A stretch of 31,042 nt of DNA from Bacillota bacterium (GTDB lineage: Bacteria; Eremiobacterota; SpSt-956; JAKJGF01): NCBI GenBank assembly GCA_029555925.1, contig JAKPQU010000575.1:1-31042 (forward strand). The letters run 5' to 3'. The position numbers and the translations under genes were made by a program. The notes below the pieces were generated by a model. It was not told the origin of the DNA. It made no database searches and saw nothing but the letters and a program-made list of their open reading frames with translations. This document shows positions 1 to 7,258 of the stretch, piece after piece (the first letter of the stretch is position 1; each line of letters opens with the position of its first letter).

Positions 1-2
1 TG

Positions 3-77
3 AAAAGGTCAAGATATTTTGCAACGATAATCGGTAATACTGATATAAGCATAAGCATTTATACTATCCATAAATAA
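3..77 (+). CDS. possible 3' end of an upstream gene (partial)
   Basis: One frame is open from the window edge to a TAA at 75-77 (24 residues ending YTIHK). It is followed eight bases later by a GTAATGC/GTGATGC array in sense orientation, which is how most plus-strand genes in this window end. There is too little sequence to recognise a family. The call rests on the array context rather than on the peptide, and chance is a real alternative. Confidence 0.2.
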   Translation, partial: KRSRYFATIIGNTDISISIYTIHK

Positions 78-84
78 TGACCTC

Positions 85-214
85 GTAATGCGTAAAGCGT
101 AATGCGTGATGCGCAGGGATTAAACCCGTCACGCGTCACGACGACTTAAATTCTAATAAGTTATGAAATACACTATAATAAACGTTTTCCTCCCGTTACG
201 CGTAACGCGTAACG
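85..214. repeat. heptamer arrays, two blocks (85-144 and 194-214)
   Basis: The first block has GTAATGC, GTAAAGC, GTAATGC and GTGATGC on the plus strand, a short spacer, then CGTCACG units in reverse orientation. The second is a short mix of CGTTACG and CGTAACG units that is itself palindromic around ACGCGT. The bases between and after them (145-193 and 215-287) are AT-rich and hold no gene I can support. Confidence 0.8.
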
Positions 215-300
215 ATTCTTCTTAAGTTCTATTGTAATCTCTTTTTGTTTTTGATAAAATAAACTTAAGAAGGATAATATTATCACTGAAGGAGAATATT

Positions 301-504
301 ATAGTTCACTATTTTACTCTTAATTACTGGGTGGATGACGGCTGGTATGTTGGCAGATTAAAAGAGATTCCCGGTGTGTTCAGCCAGAGTGAAACTCTTG
401 AATAGCTTGAAGAAAATATAAGAGATGCATATTTTTTGATGCTGGAAGATTACAGAGAATTCGTACCACCATGTGAAGTGCAGACTAAGTACCGTAACAG
501 GTAA
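301..504 (+). pseudogene. HicB-like antitoxin pseudogene
   Basis: Conceptual translation from 301 gives a HicB-family N-terminal fold: a YWVDDGWYVGRLKEIPG stretch, then SQSETLE and LEENIRDAYFLMLED, ending after KYRNR at 502-504. This is the pattern of solitary HicB-like antitoxins of type II systems, about 67 codons long. Two lesions are visible. Codon 1 is ATA, six bases after a good GAAGGAG ribosome site (288-294), where ATG is expected. Codon 35 (403-405) is TAG, within the conserved helix, where a Glu is usual. The rest of the frame is clean, so decay is recent or one lesion is a sequence error. No HicA toxin is adjacent. A second, intact HicB-like gene lies at 16348-16542. Confidence 0.7.
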
Positions 505-520
505 AAGGGTATCCGTAAAA

Positions 521-663
521 AGCTTCTGCCTGGCGGGCTCTTGAGAAGAAAAATTAGTTTTTTCTATAGTATTAGAAATTAACCAGTGGTTAATTTCTTG
601 TCTGTAAAACAAATTAAATAAGGCAAATTATTTTTCTTCGTAAGAGCCTGTCAGGCAGAAGCT
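521..663. mobile_element. MITE-like inverted-repeat element
   Basis: The left end begins AGCTTCTGCCTGGCGGGCTC (521-540) and continues to about 555. The right end (about 629-663) is its inverted copy with a few mismatches and ends GGCAGAAGCT. Between them lies a perfect 23-bp palindrome (575-597, arms GAAATTAACCA and TGGTTAATTTC around one G). There is no coding capacity. A solo arm with closer identity lies at 3993-4027. Small size, terminal inverted repeats and dispersal suggest a non-autonomous element or a folded repeat. No target-site duplication is obvious. The rest of 664-838 holds only the inverted repeat at 686-700 and AT-rich sequence. Confidence 0.55.
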
Positions 664-685
664 GATAAATGGTTACTAACAGATA

Positions 686-700
686 TGACCGGAGCGGTCA
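686..700. repeat. TGACCG-GAG-CGGTCA inverted repeat
   Basis: Perfect 6-bp arms around a 3-bp centre. The reverse complement of 686-704 (GTTGTGACC...CCGGTCA) recurs with changes only in the centre at 9772-9789, so it is a small dispersed family and not a one-off hairpin. Confidence 0.5.
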
Positions 701-838
701 CAACCAAATATGAAAATCAACATCCAGTGAAGGTGCAAACTTCATCATTTTCATATAAATTTACCTGTAGCGGTACTGAGATTAAAGATAGTCTCTGTAT
801 AATTATTAGAAATCAACTTGGTATGGGTTAATTTTTTT

Positions 839-1807
839 ATGAAATTAAGAAACATTATATTATTATTCACAATTTCATTAATTTTATTATTAAATTTTTC
901 ATGCTCCGGCAATAAAGAAAAAGACCTTCTCACGAAACAGGGGAAGGATTTATATAAACAGGGAAAATATAAAGAAGCTCTGATGAATTTCAATAAAGCT
1001 CTCAAAATCACACCGAAGGATATTTATCTTCTTTATTATAAAGGTGAGAGCCTGAAACATCTGGGGAAATATCAGGAAGCCATAAATACCTATGATGAGG
1101 CTTTAAGGATCGATGGAAAGGTAAAATCCATCTGGTATTCCAAAGGGCTTGCCTGTATAGAAACAGCCAATTACGCCGGCGCCCTGGAAAGTTTTGACAG
1201 AGTCATAGAACTCGACCCGAATTCTGTTTATATTTTGAGGTATAAGGGAGAGATTTTATACCATCAGGGAAAATACGATGATGCTATAAAATGTTATGAT
1301 AAAGTTCTTTCATCAGCGCCGAAAAACACACTGGTTCTTAACAATAAAGGACTGGCTCTCGCTGGCCTTGGTAAGCAGAAAGAAGCAATAACCTGTTACG
1401 ACATGGTTTTGAAGATAGATCCGAAAAATGTGGAGGCATGGAATTACCGTGGTGCTGCTTTCATATTGCTGGCCAATTACGGAGAAGCTATAACATGTTT
1501 TGACAGGGCGATAAAGTTAGATGCGAAAAATGTCTATGCCTGGAATTACAGGGGATTTGCCCTGACTCTGGGAAAAAACTATAAGGAATCCGTAAAATCC
1601 TTTGATATGGTCTTGAAGCTTGACCCGAACAATATTGAAGCATGGAACTATAAAGGTTTTTCTTTATATCTTCTTAAGAATTATAAAGAAGCCATTCCAT
1701 GTTTCGATAAAGCCCTGGAGCTTGACCCTGATTATGAAGATGCCAGGAATAACAGGCTTGTTACGTTAATGGCTATAAGTGAAGAAAAAGTGAAAAGTGA
1801 AAAGTGA
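839..1807 (+). CDS. TPR-repeat lipoprotein
   Basis: A 322-residue secreted protein. Residues 1-22 form a signal peptide (MKLRN, then a long Ile/Leu core) ending in NFSC. This is a plausible though non-canonical lipobox with Cys as the lipidated residue. From about residue 32, eight consecutive 34-residue TPR units fill the rest, each with the A-x-x-x-F/Y-D-x-A/V-L-x-x-x-P pattern (for example SFDMVLKLDPNN). TPR arrays are protein-interaction scaffolds, so a role in envelope assembly or sensing is likely but unproven. An alternative TTG/GTG start seven codons upstream would spoil the signal peptide, so I use 839. The last residues and the stop come from the adjacent GTGAAAA array. It converges with the next gene. 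Confidence 0.85.
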   Translation: MKLRNIILLFTISLILLLNFSCSGNKEKDLLTKQGKDLYKQGKYKEALMNFNKALKITPKDIYLLYYKGESLKHLGKYQEAINTYDEALRIDGKVKSIWYSKGLACIETANYAGALESFDRVIELDPNSVYILRYKGEILYHQGKYDDAIKCYDKVLSSAPKNTLVLNNKGLALAGLGKQKEAITCYDMVLKIDPKNVEAWNYRGAAFILLANYGEAITCFDRAIKLDAKNVYAWNYRGFALTLGKNYKESVKSFDMVLKLDPNNIEAWNYKGFSLYLLKNYKEAIPCFDKALELDPDYEDARNNRLVTLMAISEEKVKSEK

Positions 1808-1863
1808 ATGCAATTGCTTATTACGCGTCACGCGTTACGCGTAACGATTATCACGCATCACGC
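1790..1863. repeat. composite heptamer element at a convergent junction
   Basis: GTGAAAA units run off the end of the TPR gene and supply its stop. A short spacer follows, then CGTCACG, CGTTACG, a palindromic ACGCGT patch and ATCACGC units. Read on the minus strand, these supply the TGA of the neighbouring minus gene. One element therefore ends two converging genes. Confidence 0.85.
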
Positions 1864-2703
1864 TTCTTTTTCTTCTTTCTCGTCTATTGAAATTTTTTCT
1901 TCTATTATTTCTTCTTCTTTTTCCGGTTCTTTTGCTTCTTTCGGCGGTTCAGGTATATTTATCGTAGTTGCTATGCCTACATGGTCGCTTAAAGAGCTGT
2001 CATAAAGTATGAGTTCGCTTTTTACTATATCTACATCGCCTTTTATCATTATAAAATCTATTCTTACCGTAGGTTTGCCTGAATAAAAGGTATTTCCACC
2101 TTTTTTATGGACTGCTCTGTAACTGTCTTTATATCCCTTTTCTTCGAAATATTTTATACATGGCGATGTGTCTAGATCATTGAAATCTCCGGTTATTATG
2201 GAGCATATATATTGTTCCGTATCATAAAAATTTCCCAGTTCGAGAAGAAGTTTTTCTGCCTGAGACGTTCTCAGTGTGCGGTCTTTATGATGGTCCAGAT
2301 GGAGTGAAGTGAAGAGAAGTTTTTTCCCGTCAATATCTATTTCTGCCGAGAGGGCAAATCTTGTAAGAAGAGGTTTTTCTTTACAGGAGAGATTTTCATT
2401 CAGATCTATTCTTACTGGATTTACCATGGGATAGTGGGACATAATTGAGAGGCCTTCCGGGTATATGTCATTGAAATAATGACAGAAAAGCCAGTGTGTT
2501 GTATAGGGGAGACCTGTAATATTTTTCATGTGATGGGCGACCTGATAGCTTGTGTCTTCTATACCGTAGCCATTTATTACCTCCTGAAAACCGCATATGT
2601 CTGTCTCATGTTTTGAGAGTTCGTAGGCAATTTTCCCGAATCTCCATTCATCATTTGCCTGGATGCCATGAAGGTTATAAGAAACTATTTTTAAAGTCTT
2701 CAC
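1858..2703 (-). CDS. endonuclease/exonuclease/phosphatase family protein
   Basis: 281 residues with the EEP (DNase I-like) fold signature: SYNLHG with Asn10, GFQEV with metal-ligand Glu41, SLHLDHH near residue 132, TGDFND near 173, and a terminal LSDHVG with the catalytic His near 244. EEP enzymes are Mg2+-dependent phosphodiesterases or phosphatases acting on nucleic acids, phospholipids or phosphoinositides. The substrate here cannot be read from sequence. No signal peptide is visible, so it is probably cytoplasmic. After the domain comes a highly acidic, low-complexity tail (Glu/Lys/Pro-rich) whose last codon and TGA come from the array. The start follows a GGAGGAATATAATAAG-type leader. 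It is divergent from the YidD gene. Confidence 0.85.
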   Translation of the reverse strand: MKTLKIVSYNLHGIQANDEWRFGKIAYELSKHETDICGFQEVINGYGIEDTSYQVAHHMKNITGLPYTTHWLFCHYFNDIYPEGLSIMSHYPMVNPVRIDLNENLSCKEKPLLTRFALSAEIDIDGKKLLFTSLHLDHHKDRTLRTSQAEKLLLELGNFYDTEQYICSIITGDFNDLDTSPCIKYFEEKGYKDSYRAVHKKGGNTFYSGKPTVRIDFIMIKGDVDIVKSELILYDSSLSDHVGIATTINIPEPPKEAKEPEKEEEIIEEKISIDEKEEKEA

Positions 2704-2730
2704 TTATTATATTCCTCCGTTCTTTTTTTT

Positions 2731-2816
2731 GTGACGCGTAACGGGTGACGGGTGTTTTCACCGGTAACGCGCACACACAGTAGTTCACCCTTACTTTTCA
2801 CTTTTCACGACTCACT
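2731..2816. repeat. composite heptamer element between divergent genes
   Basis: GTGACGC, GTAACGG, GTGACGG, then a core with GTTTTCACCGGT, then TCACCC, TCACTTT and TCACGAC units. Read on the minus strand it has the usual order: GTGAGTC/GTGAAAA arm, ACCGGTGAAAAC core, CG-rich reverse arm. The following 2817-2960 is very AT-rich and must hold the promoter of the next gene, but no convincing boxes stand out. Confidence 0.8.
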
Positions 2817-2976
2817 ATAATATTACATAAATAACTCTCTAAAACCTCTTTTTTTCTTAATTTACAATAATAAATTTACAATTTTTTAACAATTCTTTAT
2901 TGTAAATTTTTACTATTTATTTTATAGTAATATTTATCATAACAAATTTATACATTGAGATTAAGAGGAAATACTT

Positions 2977-3828
2977 ATGAATATAAAATCATCTCTGGCC
3001 GGTCTTGCTATGAAACCCATAAGAGGATATAAAAAATATGTTTCTCCTTACAGCGGAACAGGGACCAGTTGTAAATATACTCCTACCTGTTCACTGTATA
3101 CTGCAGATGCCATAAAAGAGTACGGAGCTATAGAAGGTTCTATCAGAGGGGGACTCCGCATATTAAGATGTAATAAAGAGGCGGAAGGAGGCTATGACCC
3201 GGTACCTAAGAAAGGAGAACCTTTCCCGGAGAACAGTGTATACGAACATCCTCCGGTAGACAGTAATTCGTGCCTTCATTATAGTAATGCCCCTTCCGGT
3301 AAAGATGGGATTGAAAAACCTGATAACAGAACACTGGTTAAGAAGGTTATAGATAAGGTAGCTATAACAGCTATGCATGCGGCAGGAGCTATTGCCGGCG
3401 GAGTGACAGGTGCTATAGGAGGACTTGCGGGAGGTATTGCTCTGGGTGGTGCTATTGGCTTCAATGCCGGTACGGGGAAACTTGACGATATGGAAAAATC
3501 TATTTTAGAAAAATATGTTCCCCCCGTATACAGAGATGATCAGTTAAAGTCACTCGCACAGATTGACAGACCCATTGGTTATACAGGCGCACTGGTTCAT
3601 GACTTTATAGCTACAAAACTTCACTCGGAAGTTCTTGCAAAAATAGTGGGTACCACTGCAGGACTTGTGTCAGGAGTTTTCACTGCCGGTGTGGCAGGTG
3701 CATGTCTGGGTGCTGCAGCAGGAGTTATAATGGGCGGAATGATGGGTAAAAATTATATGAAAGATAAACTCGGACTCCTTCCTGTTATCCCGGGACAGGA
3801 AGAACTGCTTGAGAAGTATAAGGGGTGA
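2977..3828 (+). CDS. yidD: YidD domain fused to a glycine-zipper C-terminal region
   Basis: 283 residues. Residues about 8-83 are a YidD domain: KPIRGYKKYVSP, then CKYTPTCSLYTADAI, a GSIRGGLRILRC stretch and GGYDPVP at the end. YidD is a small membrane-associated factor aiding YidC/Sec membrane protein insertion, normally about 70-90 residues. Here it continues for 200 residues: a polar linker, then two Ala/Gly-rich helical hairpins (about 131-168 and 225-261) with repeated GxxxG/GxxxA spacing, typical of glycine-zipper membrane segments. The start follows AGAGGAAATACTT, a usable ribosome site. It stands alone, divergent from the EEP gene, without rnpA or yidC nearby. The stop is in a GTGAAGG/GTGAAAA pair. 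Confidence 0.85.
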   Translation: MNIKSSLAGLAMKPIRGYKKYVSPYSGTGTSCKYTPTCSLYTADAIKEYGAIEGSIRGGLRILRCNKEAEGGYDPVPKKGEPFPENSVYEHPPVDSNSCLHYSNAPSGKDGIEKPDNRTLVKKVIDKVAITAMHAAGAIAGGVTGAIGGLAGGIALGGAIGFNAGTGKLDDMEKSILEKYVPPVYRDDQLKSLAQIDRPIGYTGALVHDFIATKLHSEVLAKIVGTTAGLVSGVFTAGVAGACLGAAAGVIMGGMMGKNYMKDKLGLLPVIPGQEELLEKYKG

Positions 3829-3850
3829 AGGGTGAAAAAAATTATTGATT

Positions 3851-3952
3851 TTATGACGTTTTAATCTTTACGTGTTTAAATTTAATATTATATTCTTTTT
3901 TTACCTGCTTAATTATGCTATTATAGTGTTCTATACGTTCTTCCTGAGACAT
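3851..3952 (-). CDS. possible 33-residue protein or gene remnant
   Basis: An ATG-initiated frame at 3952 encodes a Lys/Glu-rich peptide beginning MSQEERIEHYNSIIKQ and ending KHVKIKTS, with protein-like helical composition. The ribosome site is weak, and an in-frame stop lies just upstream. It sits next to the solo repeat arm, so it may be the debris of a larger gene. I do not recognise it. Confidence 0.3.
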   Translation of the reverse strand: MSQEERIEHYNSIIKQVKKEYNIKFKHVKIKTS

Positions 3953-3992
3953 ATTTAGAGCCTATCCGAAAAGTCGCCCCATAGAAAAAACG

Positions 3993-4027
3993 AATTTTTC
4001 TTCTCCAGAGCCTGCCAGGCAGAAGCT
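3993..4027 (+). repeat. solo copy of the MITE-like arm
   Basis: AATTTTTCTTCTCCAGAGCC followed by TGCCAGGCAGAAGCT matches, on the opposite strand, the arm at 521-555 with about three mismatches. The match extends leftward into the TAGAAAAAA tract from 3983. No partner arm is present within this intergenic region, unlike the copy at 521-663. Outside this arm and the small minus-strand ORF, 3829-4160 holds nothing I can name. Confidence 0.6.
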
Positions 4028-4163
4028 TTTTATATATCGTTCATCATGTTCTTCTGACTTACTTCGAAAAAATTTTAAATTAGCTGAAATTTCTATAGTA
4101 AAATTCCACAATTCCGGGTATAATAGGATACAGAAAAATTTTTAAAAATCTTTCAAAAAAATA

Positions 4164-4192
4164 TGGAAAATCGAATTTAAATCTGTTATAAT
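4164..4192 (+). promoter_or_regulatory. sigma-70-type promoter of the pot operon
   Basis: A TATAAT box at 4187-4192 stands 17 bp from TGGAAA (4164-4169), which matches four of six positions of the -35 consensus. Transcription would begin near 4199, leaving a leader of about 175 nt before potA. Confidence 0.55.
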
Positions 4193-4202
4193 ATGGCATT
4201 TG

Positions 4203-4286
4203 AGACAGAGGAAACCTTTATATGGTAAAGATTATCTCTGTCTGTCGTGATAACAGATTACAGGAGGTGAGCGGGAAATTTTCCCG
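4203..4286 (+). promoter_or_regulatory. structured leader of the pot operon
   Basis: Directly after the predicted transcription start is a nested hairpin: outer arms AGACAGAG (4203-4210) and CTCTGTCT (4236-4243), inner arms CTTTA and TAAAG around TATGG. Downstream, a strong AGGAGGTGA (4262-4270) abuts a 15-bp palindrome, CGGGAAA-T-TTTCCCG (4272-4286), which could fold in RNA or act as an operator. It matches no riboswitch class I know. Whether it is RNA- or protein-mediated control is open. Confidence 0.4.
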
Positions 4287-4287
4287 T

Positions 4288-4347
4288 ATGTTTACTCGGC
4301 GTAAAATTAAAGTTCATAGTTACGGGTGTTCATTGAGAGACACTTGA
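4288..4347 (+). CDS. possible leader peptide upstream of potA
   Basis: ATG at 4288 opens a 19-codon frame (MFTRRKIKVHSYGCSLRDT) ending TGA at 4345-4347, 28 bases before potA. The only ribosome site, AGGAGGTGA, is 17 bases upstream and separated by the palindrome. Folding of the palindrome would shorten that gap. A GTG within the same ribosome site is an alternative start. The peptide is basic and resembles nothing I know, so treat it as a candidate regulatory uORF only. Confidence 0.25.
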   Translation: MFTRRKIKVHSYGCSLRDT

Positions 4348-4375
4348 TGATTAAATTTAAAGGAGGGAGACCTTA

Positions 4376-5485
4376 TTGGAAAAAAATATCGTACAATTAA
4401 AAAATGTTGTGAAGAGGTTTAGAGACGTTACTGCTCTCAACAATGTTTCTGTAGAAATTCCTGCAGGCCAATTTTTCTCCATACTCGGCCCCAGCGGCTG
4501 CGGTAAAACAACTCTGCTCAGGTTAATAGCAGGTTTTGAAATCCCCGATGCCGGTGAAATCTATCTGGAAGATCAGATGATTAATCATATTCCACCATAC
4601 CGGCGAAATGTAAATACTGTTTTTCAGAATTATGCCCTGTTTCCTCATTTGAATATTTATGAAAATGTTGCTTTCGGATTAAAATTAAAAGGTATAAAAA
4701 GAGATGAAATAGGCGGAAGAGTTGCCAGAGCCCTTGAACTGGTAGGTCTTTCCGGTCTGGAAAAAAGAATGCCGAAACAGCTTTCAGGAGGACAGCAGCA
4801 AAGGGTTGCCCTTGCAAGAGCCCTTGTAAATGAACCTCCTGTTTTATTGCTTGATGAACCTCTCGGTGCTCTGGACCTTAAATTGAGAAGACAGATGCAG
4901 GTGGAATTGAAGTCCCTTCAGAAAAGACTTGGTATAACCTTTATTTATGTTACTCATGATCAGGAAGAAGCTCTTACCATGTCCGATAGAATTGCCATCA
5001 TGCATGGCGGAAAAATAGAACAGCTCGGTAATCCATCTATTGTTTATGAAAAACCAAAAACTGAATTCGTTGCCAATTTTATGGGTATATCAAACCTTTT
5101 TAAGGGAAATTTGAGAAACGGAAACGGTACCATATATACACTCACAACGCCCGAAGGACTCGAGATAAAAGCCCTGGGAGAAGGAGTCACGCCGGGCGGC
5201 AATGCCACTGTTATGGTAAGGCCTGAAAAGATACAGATAAGTCCCTGCAGACCGGAGGGACCATCGAAAAATATCCTTCATGGTACTATTGAAGATGTAA
5301 TTTATCTCGGTACTGTTATACAGTTCATTGTAAGGATGAATGACCAGAAACTTATAGTGCTTGAGAAAAATTACGACAGATCTTCCGAACTGGGTGCCAA
5401 TCAGGACGTTTTCCTGTCCTGGGATATTGATAATACGTTTGTACTGACGGAAAAGCCTGAAGATGAAATACTCTGTATTTCGTAA
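4376..5485 (+). CDS. potA: spermidine/putrescine ABC transporter ATP-binding protein
   Basis: 369 residues, the ATPase of the polyamine importer. Walker A GPSGCGKTT is near residue 38, the Q-loop is in FQNYALFPH, the signature LSGGQQQRVALARAL is near 137, Walker B is LLLDEPLGALD and the switch His is in THDQEEA. The C-terminal third (from about 280, VMVRPEKI onward) is the TOBE-type regulatory domain, so the protein is full length for PotA. It starts at TTG 4376, seven bases after AGGAGGGA. The end overlaps potB by 23 bp, implying translational coupling. First gene of potABCD, behind a long structured leader. Confidence 0.95.
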   Translation: MEKNIVQLKNVVKRFRDVTALNNVSVEIPAGQFFSILGPSGCGKTTLLRLIAGFEIPDAGEIYLEDQMINHIPPYRRNVNTVFQNYALFPHLNIYENVAFGLKLKGIKRDEIGGRVARALELVGLSGLEKRMPKQLSGGQQQRVALARALVNEPPVLLLDEPLGALDLKLRRQMQVELKSLQKRLGITFIYVTHDQEEALTMSDRIAIMHGGKIEQLGNPSIVYEKPKTEFVANFMGISNLFKGNLRNGNGTIYTLTTPEGLEIKALGEGVTPGGNATVMVRPEKIQISPCRPEGPSKNILHGTIEDVIYLGTVIQFIVRMNDQKLIVLEKNYDRSSELGANQDVFLSWDIDNTFVLTEKPEDEILCIS

Positions 5486-6341
5486 TTTAAACAGAGATGA
5501 TCTGAGAGCTGGCTTGCTGATCAGTCCTGCCTTTTTCTGGCTGATGGTATTTTTCCTGATACCACTCTGTATTTTATTTGTGTACAGTTTCTGCCAGAAA
5601 GGAGTCTATGGCGGCGTTACATGGAATTTTACCCTTGATAATTACAGGAATGTACTTAATCCTATTTATATTAATATTGTACTTTATTCATTCTGGGTAG
5701 CTTTCCTTAATACTGTCATATGTCTTATTATTGGTTATCCCATGGCTTATTATATATCCACAAGGAAGAGCGCCAGGCTGAAAAACTCTCTCATATTACT
5801 TGTTATATTGCCGTTCTGGACCAATTTCCTTGTGAGAACCTATAGCTGGATGATCCTTCTTAGAGATAGCGGTCTTATCAATACCTTGCTGCTCAGTGCA
5901 GGTTTTATAGATGAACCGTTGAAACTGCTTTTTACCAAAACTGCCGTAATTATCGGACTTGTTTACGGATATCTGCCTTTTATGGTTCTTCCTCTTTATG
6001 CATCCATAGAGAAGGTAGACCCGTCATTGATGGAAGCAGCTCATGACCTTGGAGCAAACAGTTTTAAAGCATTCCTCAGGGTCATGCTTCCTCTTACTTT
6101 TCCCGGCATAGTGGCAGGGTGTATACTGGTTTTTGTACCGACTCTCGGTGCCTATATTACACCCGATCTCCTGGGAGGAGCAAAGGATATGATGATTGGC
6201 AATTTAATCCAGATGCAGTTCCTTAAAAGTAAAAACTGGCCCTTCGGTTCGTCTCTGTCTTTTATTGTTATGATAATAGTTCTGGCTTTACTGGTTCTTT
6301 ATATAAAATTCGGAGATCTTGAAGAAGAACGAAAGGCATGA
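5463..6341 (+). CDS. potB: spermidine/putrescine ABC transporter permease PotB
   Basis: 292-residue inner-membrane permease with six predicted membrane helices, the first beginning near residue 19. The cytoplasmic EAA loop that docks PotA is clear near 192: MEAAHDLGANSFKAFLRVML followed by PLTFPGI. Length and motif fit PotB, the first of the two permeases of the PotABCD system. The start codon lies inside the end of potA. The last codon reads into a degenerate unit (ATGAACA, then GTGAGCA and GTGACCA), so the stop is part of the array. The array separates it from potC by about 120 bp, an unusual gap inside this operon. Confidence 0.95.
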   Translation: MKYSVFRNLNRDDLRAGLLISPAFFWLMVFFLIPLCILFVYSFCQKGVYGGVTWNFTLDNYRNVLNPIYINIVLYSFWVAFLNTVICLIIGYPMAYYISTRKSARLKNSLILLVILPFWTNFLVRTYSWMILLRDSGLINTLLLSAGFIDEPLKLLFTKTAVIIGLVYGYLPFMVLPLYASIEKVDPSLMEAAHDLGANSFKAFLRVMLPLTFPGIVAGCILVFVPTLGAYITPDLLGGAKDMMIGNLIQMQFLKSKNWPFGSSLSFIVMIIVLALLVLYIKFGDLEEERKA

Positions 6342-6439
6342 ACAGTGAGCAGTGACCAGTAGGGGCGAACCTTCTGTGGTCGCCCGATACCATACCGGTT
6401 AAAACACGCGTCACGCGTCACGCATTACGCATCACGCAC
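6338..6439 (+). repeat. composite heptamer element inside the pot operon
   Basis: This is the clearest complete copy: GTGAGCA, GTGACCA, then GTAGGGGCGAAC, a hairpin (GGGCGA 6363-6368 with TCGCCC 6380-6385), then ACCGGTTAAAACACG, then CGTCACG, CGTCACG, CATTACG and CATCACG units. The GTGA arm abuts the 3' end of potB and the reverse arm precedes potC. If it acted as a full terminator, potCD would be cut off from the potA promoter. Confidence 0.85.
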
Positions 6440-6462
6440 ATATGACCGGAGAATATAAAACT

Positions 6463-7254
6463 ATGACACAGACTATGACACAGAAAAAAATTAAATGGGG
6501 CGAGTTTGCTCTTGGACTCCATTCATGGCTTACATACCTGTTTTTATACGGCCCTATGGTTATACTGGTTATATTCTCTTTTAATAAAGCCAGGATAAAT
6601 GCCGTATGGACAGGGTTTACGCTGGAATGGTACAGGGTGCTCTTTGCTGATACCGCTATGGCAGGAGCACTGCAAAACAGCCTGATTATAGGTATTGTGT
6701 CAACCATTCTGGCTACGGTTATTGGAACCTTTACCGCCATTGCCATGTACAGATACAAATTCCCCGGGAAAAAAATATTCGATTCAATCCTTTATATGCC
6801 TATTATTATACCCGATATAGTAATGGGGATTTCTCTTCTGAGTTTTTACGTCTTTATTCATTTTACCCTTGGCCTTGTGTCTATAATTATTGCCCATGTT
6901 GCTTTTAATATATCCTTTGTCGCTGTTGTCGTAAGAGCCAGACTTTACGGATATAATAAAACTCTTGACGAGGCTGCGATGGACCTCGGAGCCACACCTG
7001 TGCAGACCTTTATGAAGGTGACTTTGCCTATCATTTTGCCCGGTGTAATAAGTGCTGCTCTAATAGCATTCACTCTTTCTTTTGATGATTATCTTATTAC
7101 GTCCTTTGTGGCAGGTATAGGTTCAACCACTCTGCCTGTAAAGGTATATGCTATGATGAAATTCGGTGTTTCGCCGGAGATTAATGCACTTTCCACACTT
7201 ATATTATTTTTCAGTATGACTTCAGTTATCATTTCACAGAGATTAGGAGAATAA
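6463..7254 (+). CDS. potC: spermidine/putrescine ABC transporter permease PotC
   Basis: 263-residue second permease of the polyamine importer, with six membrane helices and the EAA loop near residue 173 (DEAAMDLGATPVQTFMKVTL). I use ATG 6463 because GGAG (6448-6451) is at workable distance. The ATG at 6442 directly follows the repeat array and has no ribosome site, and further in-frame ATGs occur just downstream. It follows the composite repeat and ends four bases before potD, so potC and potD are certainly co-transcribed. Together with PotB it forms the membrane channel. Confidence 0.93.
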   Translation: MTQTMTQKKIKWGEFALGLHSWLTYLFLYGPMVILVIFSFNKARINAVWTGFTLEWYRVLFADTAMAGALQNSLIIGIVSTILATVIGTFTAIAMYRYKFPGKKIFDSILYMPIIIPDIVMGISLLSFYVFIHFTLGLVSIIIAHVAFNISFVAVVVRARLYGYNKTLDEAAMDLGATPVQTFMKVTLPIILPGVISAALIAFTLSFDDYLITSFVAGIGSTTLPVKVYAMMKFGVSPEINALSTLILFFSMTSVIISQRLGE

Positions 7255-7258
7255 ATTA

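Noticed and set aside
4203..4243. Known riboswitch in the pot leader
   Set aside because: The hairpin is clear, but it does not show the conserved core of any class I can name, so I report it only as a structured leader.
6338..6439. GTGA...TCAC elements as CRP-type operator sites
   Set aside because: CRP half-sites use TGTGA-N6-TCACA spacing. Here the facing arms are tens of bases apart and the units are tandem, so the resemblance is superficial.
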